In this document: piece after piece, positions 22,538-34,175 of the stretch
How positions within the stretch are numbered: the first letter of the stretch is position 1
Layout of the letters: the number at the start of each line of letters is the position of its first letter
From: Begonia masoniana
Lineage: Eukaryota; Streptophyta; Magnoliopsida; Cucurbitales; Begoniaceae
Reading direction: 5' to 3'
Assembly (NCBI GenBank): GCA_022432975.1
Contig: CM039511.1
Span: forward strand, 18,502,557-18,566,556
DNA: 64,000 nt
Notes under the pieces: model-generated
Databases searched by the model: none
What the model saw: the letters and a program-made list of their open reading frames with translations, nothing else
What the model was told of the DNA's origin: nothing
Made by a program: the position numbers and the translations under genes

Positions 22538-24504
22538 TTTATGCTAGCTCCCAGATCACACAGAGCTTTCCCAAAATAATTGTTCCCGATGGTACAAGGG
22601 ATGGTGAAGCTACCAGGATCCTTCAATTTTGGTGGGATCTTATTCTGCAAAATGTAACTGGTTTCCTCAGTCATGGCCACCATCTCATATTCTCCAAACC
22701 TCCTCTTTTTGGATAAGATATCCTTCATAAATTTAGTATAATTCGGCATTTGTTCAAGAGCTTCCACAAGAGGTACATTTATATGGAGTTGCTTCAAAAC
22801 ATCCAAGAATTTTTTAAACTGTTTTTCCTGATTGTGTTTTTGTAGCCTCTGTGGAAATGGTGGAGGTGGTCTCTGGAATTGTTCTTCTGCATTTCGCTGC
22901 TGTGGCGATGCTGCGGGCGAAACTGCAGCATTTGTATTAATTTCTCCAGAATTAGAACTATTCTCTTCAGCCTCTTGAGGTTTTTCTTTCTCAATCCCCA
23001 CTTCTCTTTCCTGTAAACCCTCAGTACTGGGTTGTTGTTCTGCTTCTCTTTCTTGGTCATTCTTCTTTGATTTCTCTGCCTTCTGTGGTTTTTCTGAAAT
23101 CTCCACTTCTCTACCATTTCTTAATATTATTGCTTTACAGTGTTCTTTGCCCGATCTTTGTGGAATTTCTGTGTCGCTAGGCAATTGTCCACTGCTTCTC
23201 GAGTTCGAAGATTGAGCTAGTTGCCCCAGTTGGGTTTCAATATTCTTTATTGAAGCTGCCAAATTTTGCAAAACTATATCTGTTTTTGCAGCATACTCCC
23301 TTGCGAAGTTGTCTGATTTTTCTTGAACTGCTGGCTTCTGGAATTGCTGATTGTAGTTCTGGAAATAGTTTTCAGCAGATCTTGCAGGTATAGCATTGTT
23401 CTGTTGTTGCGAACTCCATTGGAAGTTCGGATGCTGCCTCCATCCCGGGTTGTACGTTTGTGAATATGGATTATTGTTTCGATTAAATCCCACGTAATTT
23501 GCTGATTCGGGATTCGTAGGACATGAGCTTTCATCATGATGCTCCCCACAAAAGATGCATGAAAGCTCTCTTACTTGTGGCTGCTGTTGTTTGTTCATAG
23601 TTTTCATCGCGTTTTCTAATGAAGCTATTTTGGCATTAAGAGCAGCCACTTCATCTACATCATAACTTCCAGGTGCTCTCCTTGTAGATTGCATTCTGTC
23701 TGAAGGCCACTGATAACTATTTACTGCCATTCTCTCCAGCAGATCGTAAGCTTCGTTAAATGATTTAGAAAGCAATGTTCCATTAGCTGCTGCGTCGATG
23801 ATTGATCGGGTTTGTCCATTCAACCCATTGTAAAATGTTTCCAGTTGAATCCAGTGAGGTATCCCATGATTTGGACATTGTCTCAGCAACTCTTTAAATC
23901 TATCCCAGGCTTCATATAATGATTCTCCATCCCTCTGTAGAAAACTAGTGATCTCGTTTCTCATCCGTGCATTCCTCACTGGTGGGTGATACTTAATAAT
24001 AAATTTCTTTGCTAAATCCCCCCACGTGGTGATTGTATCTGAAGGAATACTGTTTAACCAATCTCTGGCGCGATCTCTCAAGGAATATGGAAAGAGTTTC
24101 AGCCTCAAAGCTTCTGCAGATACACCAGGGAAATTAAATGAATCACTGACTTCTCCAAAAACCTTTAAATGGCGATGAGGATTGTCTGTAACAGCTCCAG
24201 TAAATTGTCCAACAGTTTGGAGCATTTGGAACATCACGGGTTTCAGCTCGAATCTTATGGCGCGAAGGTCAGATCTGACTATTCCAGGATTAAGATCATT
24301 GAGCGTAGGAATTGCAAAATCCTGAATAGGTATATCTCTTTCGTCAATTATTCTTTCAGCATTTTCCCTTTCATTTGCTGCATGCGCCATATTTTCTCCC
24401 TCAATTTGTTGTTGTTGATTTTGTTGTCTTCTCCTTTCTCTAAAAGTCCTTTCAATTTCTGGATCTATGGGTACAAGATCCTGCTCGTTTTCTTCGTCCG
24501 GCAT
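22534..24504 (-). CDS. Athila gag (656 codons)
   Basis: The structural polyprotein of the element. The start at 24504 (MPDEENEQDLVPIDPEIERT) is the first Met after the PBS-leader. Domains in order: a Gln-rich N-terminus, a retrotransposon gag/capsid core at about residues 100-280 (HLKVFGEVSDSFNFPGVS, LFPYSLRDRARDWLNS, FYNGLNGQTRSIIDAAANG, AYDLLERMAVNSYQW), a CIFCGEHHDESSCP zinc knuckle (C-X2-C-X4-H-X4-C) at about residue 317, a Gln/Asn- and Glu-rich middle, and a C-terminus running into the protease motif. No internal stop. The frame ends just after the protease DLGAS motif, which may mark a natural gag-pol transition. Confidence 0.9.
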   Translation of the reverse strand: MPDEENEQDLVPIDPEIERTFRERRRQQNQQQQIEGENMAHAANERENAERIIDERDIPIQDFAIPTLNDLNPGIVRSDLRAIRFELKPVMFQMLQTVGQFTGAVTDNPHRHLKVFGEVSDSFNFPGVSAEALRLKLFPYSLRDRARDWLNSIPSDTITTWGDLAKKFIIKYHPPVRNARMRNEITSFLQRDGESLYEAWDRFKELLRQCPNHGIPHWIQLETFYNGLNGQTRSIIDAAANGTLLSKSFNEAYDLLERMAVNSYQWPSDRMQSTRRAPGSYDVDEVAALNAKIASLENAMKTMNKQQQPQVRELSCIFCGEHHDESSCPTNPESANYVGFNRNNNPYSQTYNPGWRQHPNFQWSSQQQNNAIPARSAENYFQNYNQQFQKPAVQEKSDNFAREYAAKTDIVLQNLAASIKNIETQLGQLAQSSNSRSSGQLPSDTEIPQRSGKEHCKAIILRNGREVEISEKPQKAEKSKKNDQEREAEQQPSTEGLQEREVGIEKEKPQEAEENSSNSGEINTNAAVSPAASPQQRNAEEQFQRPPPPFPQRLQKHNQEKQFKKFLDVLKQLHINVPLVEALEQMPNYTKFMKDILSKKRRFGEYEMVAMTEETSYILQNKIPPKLKDPGSFTIPCTIGNNYFGKALCDLGASIN

Positions 24505-24606
24505 AAATCAAAATTATCTGAAAATGGAGGAACAAACTAAAATAAAATAACGCAAAATAAAATAAAATAAAATGATTATAGCAAAATAATCACAACTAAA
24601 CAATAT

Positions 24607-24623
24607 CCCCGGCAACGGCGCCA
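24607..24623 (-). promoter_or_regulatory. Primer-binding site complementary to tRNA-Asp
   Basis: The + strand reads CCCCGGCAACGGCGCCA, which equals the 3' end of plant tRNA-Asp including CCA. The element's own strand is therefore the 17-nt complement. It lies 6 nt from the LTR end at 24630. tRNA-Asp priming is characteristic of Athila. Confidence 0.92.
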
Positions 24624-24629
24624 AAAACT

Positions 24630-26099
24630 TGTTAGTGATTTTACCACTTACACGCAAGTGCACGTGTCGCTAACGAAGTAATAGAATAAGTAAAGTATCG
24701 ATCCCACGAGGATATTTTCAATTGGTAATAAATTGCTATAAAAATCTTATAAAAACTATTAAAAAGATAAATAAAATTAATTAAAAATAAAATCAGAATG
24801 ATGCTGCAATAGAATAAAGCAAATTAAACGAGGTAAAATTAATAGATAAAAGCCTTGGCTAGGATCGATTTCTTCGTTACGATGGTTCTGCTACTGATGC
24901 TGTGGTAATACTCTGCAGCATTATCTAAAAAAAAAACAGCAAGAATAAAATTGATTTCTAGGATTCTTTCGAATTGCCTAGGTAAATTCAAATCAGAATT
25001 TCTTTCTACATTGAAAGAATGTGACTAAAATTGAATTTCATATATGTGCTATTCTTATCGCCAATCAAATTAATGTTAACCACGTTGTAACAAAGTAATT
25101 CAATTAATTATTCATGCATCTAAAATTTATATCTATCTGTCGATAAAATATAAATATGAATAGTCAACCTATCTATCGATATGATCTGACTTATCAATAA
25201 GCATCACAAATAATTGTTCAATAGATAAGCGCAGAAACAAACCAAGATCGTAGCAAAATATCGCAACAAATACTATCGTCCTAACCAAGATTAAAAAGTT
25301 TAGCTACTATGCATAATTAAATTAAAACTAAAAACAATTGTGTTCATAAAAATATGCAAGAAAAATAATAGAAGAAGGAGTTATCCAAGAAGAATGGCCG
25401 TCGTCCGTTTGGTCTCCTCTTCTGTTCAGAGATTTCTTCTCCAGCAAGCCGTTTTGTTACGCAGCAGAATACCCTTCATATCTCCAAGAAAAATATATTA
25501 AAATATGCCCCCCCTGGATCTACTCTTCTCTCCACGTAAGGAGTTGTACCGAAATTCCTTTTAAAAAATATCTCCTTTAATTCTCCATGCAATCTTCTCT
25601 TTCTCTCTCCAATCTCCATTATCTTTAATTGTTTTCCTTTTTATTTAGCTTTCCAGAATGTTGCTTTTTTTTCTCTCTCTCCAATTGGCTTCTCTTTCCA
25701 CGTGTTTCATCCTTCAAATTCTTCTTCTTCTAATTGGATTTCCTTCCTTTTTGTCCTCTTTTGTATGCCATGTGTCTTCTCCTCTTTTCTTCTTTCCAAA
25801 TTTCTCTTCCTTGATTCTTGTCTTCACTTTTTCTCCATAAATCTCAGCATTTGAATTCGAATTTCCCACTATAAAAATAACATTCAATTATGAAAATATA
25901 AAATTTAAAATAAAGAGACAAAATCTGCTTTTAAGAGAAAATCTGCATAAAATATATTAAATGCCATCAAAACACTAATGCTGCAACATAACATAGCAAT
26001 TGCATTAAATTCATACCAATTTCTTCTTGCATTCACTCAATTCATACAAGTTTTATTAATTAAATACCATATAAAATAACTCTAATTTAAGAGTTATCA
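24630..26099 (-). mobile_element. 5' LTR of the Athila-type element (1470 bp)
   Basis: On the + strand it runs TGTTAGTGATTTTACC ... AGAGTTATCA, giving the 5'-TG...CA-3' ends expected. It is bounded by the PBS on one side. The stretch GATCCCACGAGGAT near 24700 is a common landmark of this LTR group. The right border is followed at once by the 67-bp minisatellite of the next element. Confidence 0.88.
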
Positions 26100-27988
26100 G
26101 TAAGTTGGTTACTGTTGAGCGGTAGAAGTTACTCTGTTAATGTCGAGTGTTACTGTTGATCGGTGGATGCTGGATGTATGAGTCATCTGGTTGACGTCAT
26201 TGGTAGATGTTGAGTGTTACTGTTGAGCGGTGGATGCTGGATGTATGAGTCATCCGGCTGACGTCATTGGTAGATGTTGAGTGTTACTGTTGAGCGGTGG
26301 ATGTTGGATGTATGAGTCATCCGGCTGACGTCATTGGTAGATGTTGAGTGTTACTGTTGAGCGGTGGATGCTGGATGAATGAGTCACCCGGCTCGGCTGG
26401 CGTCATGCGTAGATGTGAGTGTTACTGTTGAGGCGGAGGATGCTGGATGAATGAGTCACCGGCTGACGTTATCGGTAGATGTTGAGTATCTGTTGAGCGG
26501 TGTGAGCGGTGGATGCTGGATGTATGAGTCATCCGGCTGACGTCATTGGTAGATGTTGAGTGTTACTGTTGAGCGGTGGATGCTGGATGTATGAGTCATC
26601 CGGCTGACGTCATTGGTAGATGTTGAGTGTTACTGTTGAGCGGTGGATGCTGGATGTATGAGTCATCCGGCTGACGTCATTGGTAGATGTTGAGTGTTAC
26701 TGTTGAGCGGTGGATGCTGGATGTATGAGTCATCCGGCTGACGTCATTGGTAGATGTTGAGTGTTACTGTTGAGCGGTGGATGCTGGATGTATGAGTCAT
26801 CCGGCTGACGTCATTGGTAGATGTTGAGTGTTACTGTTGAGCGGTGGATGCTGGATGTATGAGTCATCCGGCTGACGTCATTGGTAGATGTTGAGTGTTA
26901 CTGTTGAGCGGTGGATGCTGGATGTATGAGTCATCCGGCTGACGTCATTGGTAGATGTTGAGTGTTACTGTTGAGCGGTGGATGCTGGATGTATGAGTCA
27001 TCCGGCTGACGTCATTGGTAGATGTTGAGTGTTACTGTTGAGCGGTGGATGCTGGATGTATGAGTCATCCGGCTGACGTCATTGGTAGATGTTGAGTGTT
27101 ACTGTTGAGCGGTGGATGCTGGATGTATGAGTCATCCGGCTGACGTCATTGGTAGATGTTGAGTGTTACTGTTGAGCGGTGGATGCTGGATGTATGAGTC
27201 ATCCGGCTGACGTCATTGGTAGATGTTGAGTGTTACTGTTGAGCGGTGGATGCTGGATGTATGAGTCATCCGGCTGACGTCATTGGTAGATGTTGAGTGT
27301 TACTGTTGAGCGGTGGATGCTGGATGTATGAGTCATCCGGCTGACGTCATTGGTAGATGTTGAGTGTTACTGTTGAGCGGTGGATGCTGGATGTATGAGT
27401 CATCCGGCTGACGTCATTGGTAGATGTTGAGTGTTACTGTTGAGCGGTGGATGTTGGATGTATGAGTCATCCGGCTGACGTCATTGGTAGATGTTGAGTG
27501 TTACTGTTGAGCGGTGGATGCTGGATGAATGAGTCACCCGGCTGGCGTCATCGGTAGATGTTGAGTGTTACTGTTGAGCGGAGGATGCTGGATGAATGAG
27601 TCACCCGGCTGACGTTATCGGTAGATGTTACTGTTGAGCGGTGGATGCTGGATGAATGAGTCACCCGGCTGGCGTCATCGGTAGATGTTGAGTGTTACTG
27701 TTGAGCGGTGGATGTTGGATGTATGAGTCATCCGGCTGACGTCATTGGTAGATGTTGAGTGTTACTGTTGAGCGGTGGATGCTGGATGAATGAGTCACCC
27801 GGCTGGCGTCATCGGTAGATGTTGAGTGTTACTGTTGAGCGGTGGATGCTGGATGAATGAGTCACCCGGCTGGCGTCATCGGTAGATGTTGAGTGTTACT
27901 GTTGAGCGGTGGATGTTGGATGTATGAGTCATCCGGCTGACGTCATTGGTAGATGTTGAGTGTTACTGTTGAGCGGTGGATGTTGGAT
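26100..27988 (+). repeat. 67-bp minisatellite, about 27 units, from the 5' LTR
   Basis: Units contain GTTGAGTGTTACTGTTGAGC, then GGTGGATGCTGGATGTATGA, then GTCATCCGGCTGACGTCATT and GGTAGAT. The central block (about 26500-27430) has near-identical units. Flanking units are of a second type (ATGAATGAGTCACCCGGCTG followed by GCGTCATCGG) or have indels. The first 70 bases match 37341-37410 in the 3' LTR, showing LTR origin. Each main-type unit carries TGAGTCA and TGACGTCA. Confidence 0.95.
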
Positions 27989-28871
27989 GTATGAGTCAAT
28001 TAAGAGCACTACTAGCATGGAAACTATGACTTGGGCATGGTTTAAGACGGCCTTCTTTGACAAGTACTTCAGCCGAGCGGTTCGGGCTAGCAAAAAGATG
28101 GAGTTTATGCAGCTACGCCAAACCGCAGACTACATTTGTAAGTTCGAAGCATTATCACGATTTGCACCCCGTTTGGTGGATGATGAAGAAGACAAGATTC
28201 ACTAATTCGTTCAAGGGTTGAGACCAAACCTTTTTAGGGGAGTGAATACTGCAGGGATCCACAACATACCCTATTCTGAGGTGGCAGCTAAGGCTTTAGA
28301 ACTGGAAGAGGTTGAGATAGCGGTGCAAGGACAGCGCGAGCCGCCAAGGAAGATGGTCGATAATGTGCAGTCAAAACCGCAGCAAAACAAAGGGGAATGG
28401 CAGCATCAACAAAGAGGCATTAAAAGGCCCTATAACCCCAATGACGATCGAGGAAAAGGAAAGTGGCCACAAGGGACTTCTCAAGTTCCTCAAGCTCCTC
28501 AGGCCCCGCTATGTTCCACCTGCCAGAAGAACCATTATGGCGAATGCAAACTATACTCGGGCCGTTGCTATAGGTGTGACAAGATTGGCCATGTTGTTAG
28601 GGATTGCCCAATGCCGCCGGATACGAATCGTATGAGAGTAGCACCTAGAGTTTTTGTCATAATGGAAGATGATAATGCAGTGCATCATACGGTTATAACA
28701 AATATGATTAAGATTTGTGGTAAACCTGCATGCACACTTATAGATACCGGTGCTACTCATTCTTTCGTAGCAACTACAATTGTATGCAGGTATAATTTAC
28801 GGTCTCTTCTAGCTGATAAGTCATATAGTATCATGTTATCGTCGGGAGAATCTTACATTCTGAACAAGTAG
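27989..28871 (+). pseudogene. Gypsy gag and start of protease (N-terminally truncated)
   Basis: Starts inside the gag core (TMTWAWFKTAFFDKYFSRAV, KMEFMQLRQTADYICKFEAL), with no natural start codon; an upstream open frame extends into the minisatellite. A TAA at 28203-28205 interrupts the core before FVQGLRPNLFRGV. The nucleocapsid has a CYRCDKIGHVVRDCP zinc knuckle (C-X2-C-X4-H-X4-C) at about 28565-28610. The protease active site ACTLIDTGATHSFVA follows at about 28730-28775. The frame closes at 28871 and the protease continues in another frame. Confidence 0.88.
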
Positions 28872-30523
28872 TAAAGGGTGAAATTGTATTAGTAGGGGAC
28901 AAAAAGTTATATGTTGAGTTAATTATAATTGATATGAAAGGATATGAAGTCATTTTGGGTATGGATTGGCTATTCAGACATTATGCCACAATCATTTGTA
29001 GGACTGGTCTAGTTGAATTCCGACCCCCGAATGGGGACTGGTATTATTTTCAAGCCATTCCAAAATCAAGTAAGATGCCAATTATATCCTCGTTAAAAAC
29101 CCAGCGTTTATTGAGAAGTGGCTGTGTGAGTTATCTAGCTAGCATAATTGATATACGGGTGAAAGATAAGGTAGAACTTCAAGATATTCCCATGGTCTGA
29201 GAATTCTCTGTGTGAGTTATCTAGCTAGCATAATTGATATACGGGTGAAAGATAAGGTAGAACTTCAAGATATTCCCATAGTCTGAGAATTCCTTGAGGT
29301 ATTTTTGGATGACTTGCCCGGGTTACCACTCGATAGAGAAATTTAATTTGTGATTGATACGTACCCTGAGGTATTGCCTGTGTCTAAGAATCCCTACTGA
29401 ATGGCACCGGTGGAATTGAAGGAACTAAAGACTCAATTACAAGAGTTAGTAGACAAAGGATTTATTCGCCCTAGCTGTTCTCCCTAGGGTGCACATGTTT
29501 TGTTTGTTAAGAAGAAGCACGGATCCCTTCGGATGTGTATTGATTACAGGGAGTTGAACAAACTGACAATCAAGAATAAATACCCTTTACCCCGAATTGA
29601 TGATTTATTTGACCAGTTACAAGGGGCCAAAGTGTTTTCAAAAATCGATTTACATTCGGGCTACTACCAATTGAAGGTCAAGGAGGGAGATATACCAAAG
29701 ACAGCATTCAGAACCCGATATGGACATTACGAATTTCTTGTAATGTCGTTTGGACTAACGAACGCACCTGCAGCTTTTATAGATTTGATGAATCGGGTGT
29801 TCCGTGAATATTTTGACAAGTTTGTGATTGTATTCATAGATGACATTCTTATATACTCACAGACTAAGGCTGATCATGCAGAACACTTAAGGGTAGTTTT
29901 GACAACTTTAAAACAGCAACAACTCTACGTCAAGTTATCCAAATGTGAGTTCTGATTGGACAATGTCAACTTTTTGGGTCATGACATTTTAGCTGAGGGC
30001 ATTTCAGTGGATCTGACCAAAATTTAAGCAGTTAAGGACTGGCCTCAACCAAAGAATGCCAGCGAGGTCCGTAGTTTCCTTGGTTTGGCAGGTTATTATA
30101 GGAAGTTTATTAAGGAATTTTCTATGATAGTCAAACCCTTAACAAGTTTAACAAAGAAGAACACCAAGTACTCTTGGACTGGAGCCTGTGAAGATAGTTT
30201 TCAGACATTGAAACTAAAGTTAACAACAGCCCCTCTTTTGACACTCCCAACTGAAAGAGGAAAAATTCAGTGTTTATTGTGACGCATCCAAAGTTGGTTT
30301 GGGGTGTGTCTTAATGCAAGAAGACAAGGTTGTAGCGTATGCTTCCAGACAGCTAAAAAGTTATGAGCAGAATTACCCCACCCACGATTTGGATTTAGCC
30401 ACTGTTGTTTTTGCATTGAAAATTTGGAGGCACTATTTGTATGGTCAGCAGTGTGAAGTGTTTTCGGACCATAAAAGCCTGAAGTACCTTTTTACTCAAA
30501 AGGAGCTAAACATGAGGCAGAGG
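28872..30523 (+). pseudogene. Gypsy protease end, RT and first part of RNase H
   Basis: 28872-29200 gives the protease end (KGYEVILGMDWLFRHYATI). An 86-bp tandem duplication follows. RT reads [50 protein letters not shown] and the catalytic [10 protein letters not shown] at about 29834. The RT thumb and RNase H continue in shifted frames ([20 protein letters not shown] at about 30075, [14 protein letters not shown] at about 30280). Stops replace conserved Trp codons at 29487-29489 (TAG) and 29953-29955 (TGA). RNase H is cut at 30523 by the nested LTR. Confidence 0.88.
29122..29293 (+). repeat. 86-bp tandem duplication in pol
   Basis: Two adjacent copies, starting at 29122 and 29208, differ at one base near their ends (CCATGGTCTG against CCATAGTCTG). 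Because 86 is not a multiple of three it shifts the reading frame between protease and RT. Confidence 0.95.
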
Positions 30524-32485
30524 TGTAACGCCCCGAATTATATAAACCCGGTTCGTTACACATAATACTAAACCGAACTATGAGACTTTGCAAAAATTTT
30601 AAAATTTCTCACCACCATCAAATTTGACCTTCAAAACGTTAAGACTTGCAGCGGAAATACATTTGTATAAAACGACATTTATTAATTAATTAAAACATTA
30701 AAGACAATTGGTTGAAAGAAAACAAAACAAAACAGAACACGTCCACCGCTGAACAGTTCCAGCGATAGAAATATAAACAAAAAGGCGTCCACCGCTAAAC
30801 AGTGTCAGCGGCAGAAGCAGAAACAAAATGGTCTCAGCGGTATTCTACCGCTAAACAGTGTCAGTCGAATGACATGTTGACTACCCACAACCACCGCTCA
30901 CGTCCACCTATCAAAAAAATGACAAATTTTACTACTCGCATCCACCGGTCACAAAACGACAAAGTCTACTACTCACATCCACCGATGGACAACATCCACC
31001 GATAGACGATAACACTCAACGTCTACCGGTGGACTACATCTACCGATAGACAATGACACTCAACGTCCACCGGTGGACTACATCCACCGATAGACTACAT
31101 CCACCGGTGAACAGTAACACTCTAAACAAACAGACAACTCTGCCTACTAAAGAACTTGTAAATTTTAACAGTAGCTATTCAAACAACATAAATCTACAAT
31201 TTTATAAATCCAGAATAACAACCTACAACTAAAACCAAGTTCGTGTTTTCAAAATCAGAAAAGCTCCAAAATCATTAAGAACATTAAACTCCTACTGTCA
31301 TTAACATTCTCAGTATACAAAAACTGAACCATTGACAACAAGACTTTCACACCTACTGACATTCGTTAAACCACCCCATCAGATTGTCAAGTCGATGCAT
31401 GAATGAACGCCTCCAACCAGCCTAGTTCTCAACATACTCAGAGAACACACCTGCTGGAATTTCTTCACCTACATCACAAAACTCATCTATTAGCCTAATG
31501 CTAAGTAAGTAAAGCAATTATGAAATGATATGCTGAAACATAAATCCTAGTCATGTAGTTTCTACTTTCACATCTCAGTTGCATTCACGTTCTTTCTCAG
31601 ATCTGATCCCTCGGTTCCATTGGGAGTTGGATCATTTTTCCCAAAGTCATACATCCTCTTCATAAATTAAAGGGCGGATTAGTTCCCTTAACAGCTGATC
31701 TGATCCTAAATTCCATTGGGAGCGGATCAATTTTCCCAAAGTCATACATTATCTTCATAAATTAAGGGGCGGATTAGTTCCTTTAACAGCTGATCTATTA
31801 CATTCTGTTCATACCTTGCCATGCCATACATGTAAATTCATTTTCGTGTTCTTTCCAAAACATGATACATGACATACAGAAAACATTCAAACAAGCATAA
31901 ACCTACTGTTTTGTGATGTAGACCCGAAGGCACACACATACTCTACTTACTTGGTTTCCTGGAAAAAGTTGGGTTGCAAGCTATCTCGGGATTTTGCTCA
32001 CCTAAAATCATAAACAGAGCGTTAATTCAATCTTCACTATAACTCATTCTAAACCATTCAGAAACCTAAGGAAGGTAACTTAGAACTCTATTAATCGTGC
32101 ATTCTCGGTTTATCACCTAAACCCGAACCTACTCTCATTCACAGCATTCCCAAAACACACATTGTACTCTCTCTGCTATCTAGTCACTAAAACTCAAGAA
32201 AACTCACCTAGGTTGAGGAATGGAAATCGGAGAGGAAATCACCTGGAGTGCTCTGCTGAGCTTGAGCTGAATACCGAAAGAGGAAGTATCGAAAATAGTG
32301 ACGGCTATAGTGCATTAATCGCAAAACCTCTTTCCTTAAATAGGTTATCACTATAAATCTCTATTTACCCTTATGCCCTTGCTTAGTCTCTCATTAACCT
32401 AATCAGTAATTCTCCCAATTTCATCCATAATATGTACACTATTAGTTGACAAGGTACAATCGGTTCAATGGAACTGGGTGTTACA
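30524..32485 (-). mobile_element. Solo LTR inserted in Gypsy RNase H (5-bp target duplication AGAGG)
   Basis: The + strand starts TGTAACGCCCCG and ends GGTGTTACA. AGAGG flanks it at 30519-30523 and 32486-32490. Orientation is - : the complement starts TGTAACACCC and carries the usual landmarks such as GTGATGTAGGTG in order. RNase H reading continues in frame on both sides. At about 30880-31120 there is a short repeat built on CCACCGGTGGAC and CATCCACCGATAGAC, similar in words to the 67-bp unit (GGTGGATG). Confidence 0.92.
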
Positions 32486-32490
32486 AGAGG

Positions 32491-34134
32491 CGTTGGCTTG
32501 AATTCGTAAAGGACTATGACTTTGAAATTAAGTATCACCCTGGTAAGGCCAATGCGGTTGCCGACGCATTAAGCAGGATGTCGAAGACGATGCAGCCTGC
32601 AGTGTCAGCCATGTCATTACCCTTGAGAGTGGAAGTTCAGAAATTTGAGTTAGAAGTAGTTCCAGAACTATCGGCCTTGCTTTCAAATTTGTCTATTCGG
32701 CCAACTATTTTGGAGAAGATTAAAGAGGCACAACAGAAGGATTCAAAAGAAAAGAATAACGTAGTGAGTAAGTCGAAGGACGCTTCCTCTGAGTTCGATC
32801 TTTCTGAGGATGGAATTTTGAAGTTTAGAGATCGATGGTACATTCCATGTGATGAGGAGTTACGTAAGTTAATTTTGGCTGAGGCGCACTCGTCACCCTT
32901 TTCTATACATCCTAGAAACACCAAGATGTATCGGGATTTAAAGTTACATTATTGGTGACCAAATCTAAAAAGGGATGTTGCCAAGTATGTAGAGTCGTGT
33001 TTGATATGCCAGCAAGTCAAAGCAGAGCATCAACGGCCAGGAGGTACCCTTCAACCCTTACCGATCCCTGAATGGAAGTGGGAAAACATTGCCATGGACT
33101 TCGTTGTGGGATTGCCGAAGACGACTAAAGGCCACGATAGCATTTGGGTTGTAGTTGACAGAATGACGAAATCAGCTCACTTTCTACCTGTAAAGATGAC
33201 TTACACGATGGACCAGCTTGCGAACCTGTACGTTCAAGAGATTATCAGGTTGCATGGAATCCCGGTATCTATTGTCTCCGATCGTGATCCCAGATTCACT
33301 TCTTGATTTTGGAAAAGTCTGCAAGGCACGCTAGGTACAAAGTTATCTTTCAGCACTGCATTCCACCCACAAACAGCTGGTCAATCAGAAAGAACCATTT
33401 AAATACTAGAGGATATGTTGAGAGCGTGCGTGCTGAAGTTTCAGGAATCATGGAGTCGATATCTGCCTCTGGTTGAATTCTCCTACAACAACAGTTACCA
33501 GTCCACCATTGATATGGCACCTTATGAAGCACTGTATGCCAGAAAATGTAGGTCACCGTTGTACTGAGATGAAGTTGGTGAAGCGAAACTCTTAGGCCCC
33601 GAGATTTTGCAGCAGATTTCGGACAAGATCGCCATTATTAGAAAAAGGATGATAACTGCACAAAGCCGACAGAAGAGTTATGCAGATCTGAGAAGGAGGA
33701 GCCTTGAGTTTACTGTCGGGGATGAGGTTTTCTTAAAGATCTCACCGTTCAAAGGAGTTATGCAGTTCGATAAGAAAGGAAAGCTTAATCCACAATTCAT
33801 TGGACCATTCCCTATTTTGGCAAAGATTGGTAATACAGCTTATAAGTTACAGTTGCCTTCTTCGCTGGAAAAGATTAATAATGTCTTTCATGTGTCTATG
33901 CTAAGAAAATGCATACGTGACCCGACGCTTTTTGTTAAGCCAACAGAAATCGAAATTCAGCCGACCTTAATGTATGAAGAGAAACCGGTACAAATTTTAG
34001 AGTTTGCAATTAAGACCCTGCGAAATAAGAAAATTCCACTAGTAAAGGTTCTGTGGACGAATCATGGTATTGAAGAAGCCACTGGGGAACGACAGCAGGA
34101 CATGTTGGACAAATATCCAGAGTTATTCGCCTGA
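32491..34134 (+). pseudogene. Gypsy RNase H end, integrase and chromodomain-like tail
   Basis: Resumes with RWLEFVKDYDFEIKYHPGKA and ADALSRM of RNase H. Integrase shows the zinc-binding region (HSSPFSIHPRNTKMYRDL, CLICQQVKAEHQRPGG), the catalytic MDFVVGLP, SDRDPRFTS and a third region around 33365-33400. The tail (FLKISPFKGVMQFDKKGKLN, FVGPF-like, VFHVSMLRK, VKVLWTNHGIEEATGERQ) resembles the integrase C-terminus plus chromodomain of chromoviruses. Stops at 32956-32958, 33304-33306, 33400-33402 and 33565-33567 sit where Trp, Arg or Gln codons are expected. The frame ends with TGA at 34132. Confidence 0.87.
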
Positions 34135-34162
34135 TCAATTTTTTAGGACAAAAATTTTGTTT

Positions 34163-34175
34163 AAGGAGGGGTGGA
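34163..34175 (+). promoter_or_regulatory. Polypurine tract of the Gypsy element
   Basis: AAGGAGGGGTGGA lies directly before the LTR start TGTAACACCC, as required for plus-strand priming. Confidence 0.85.
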
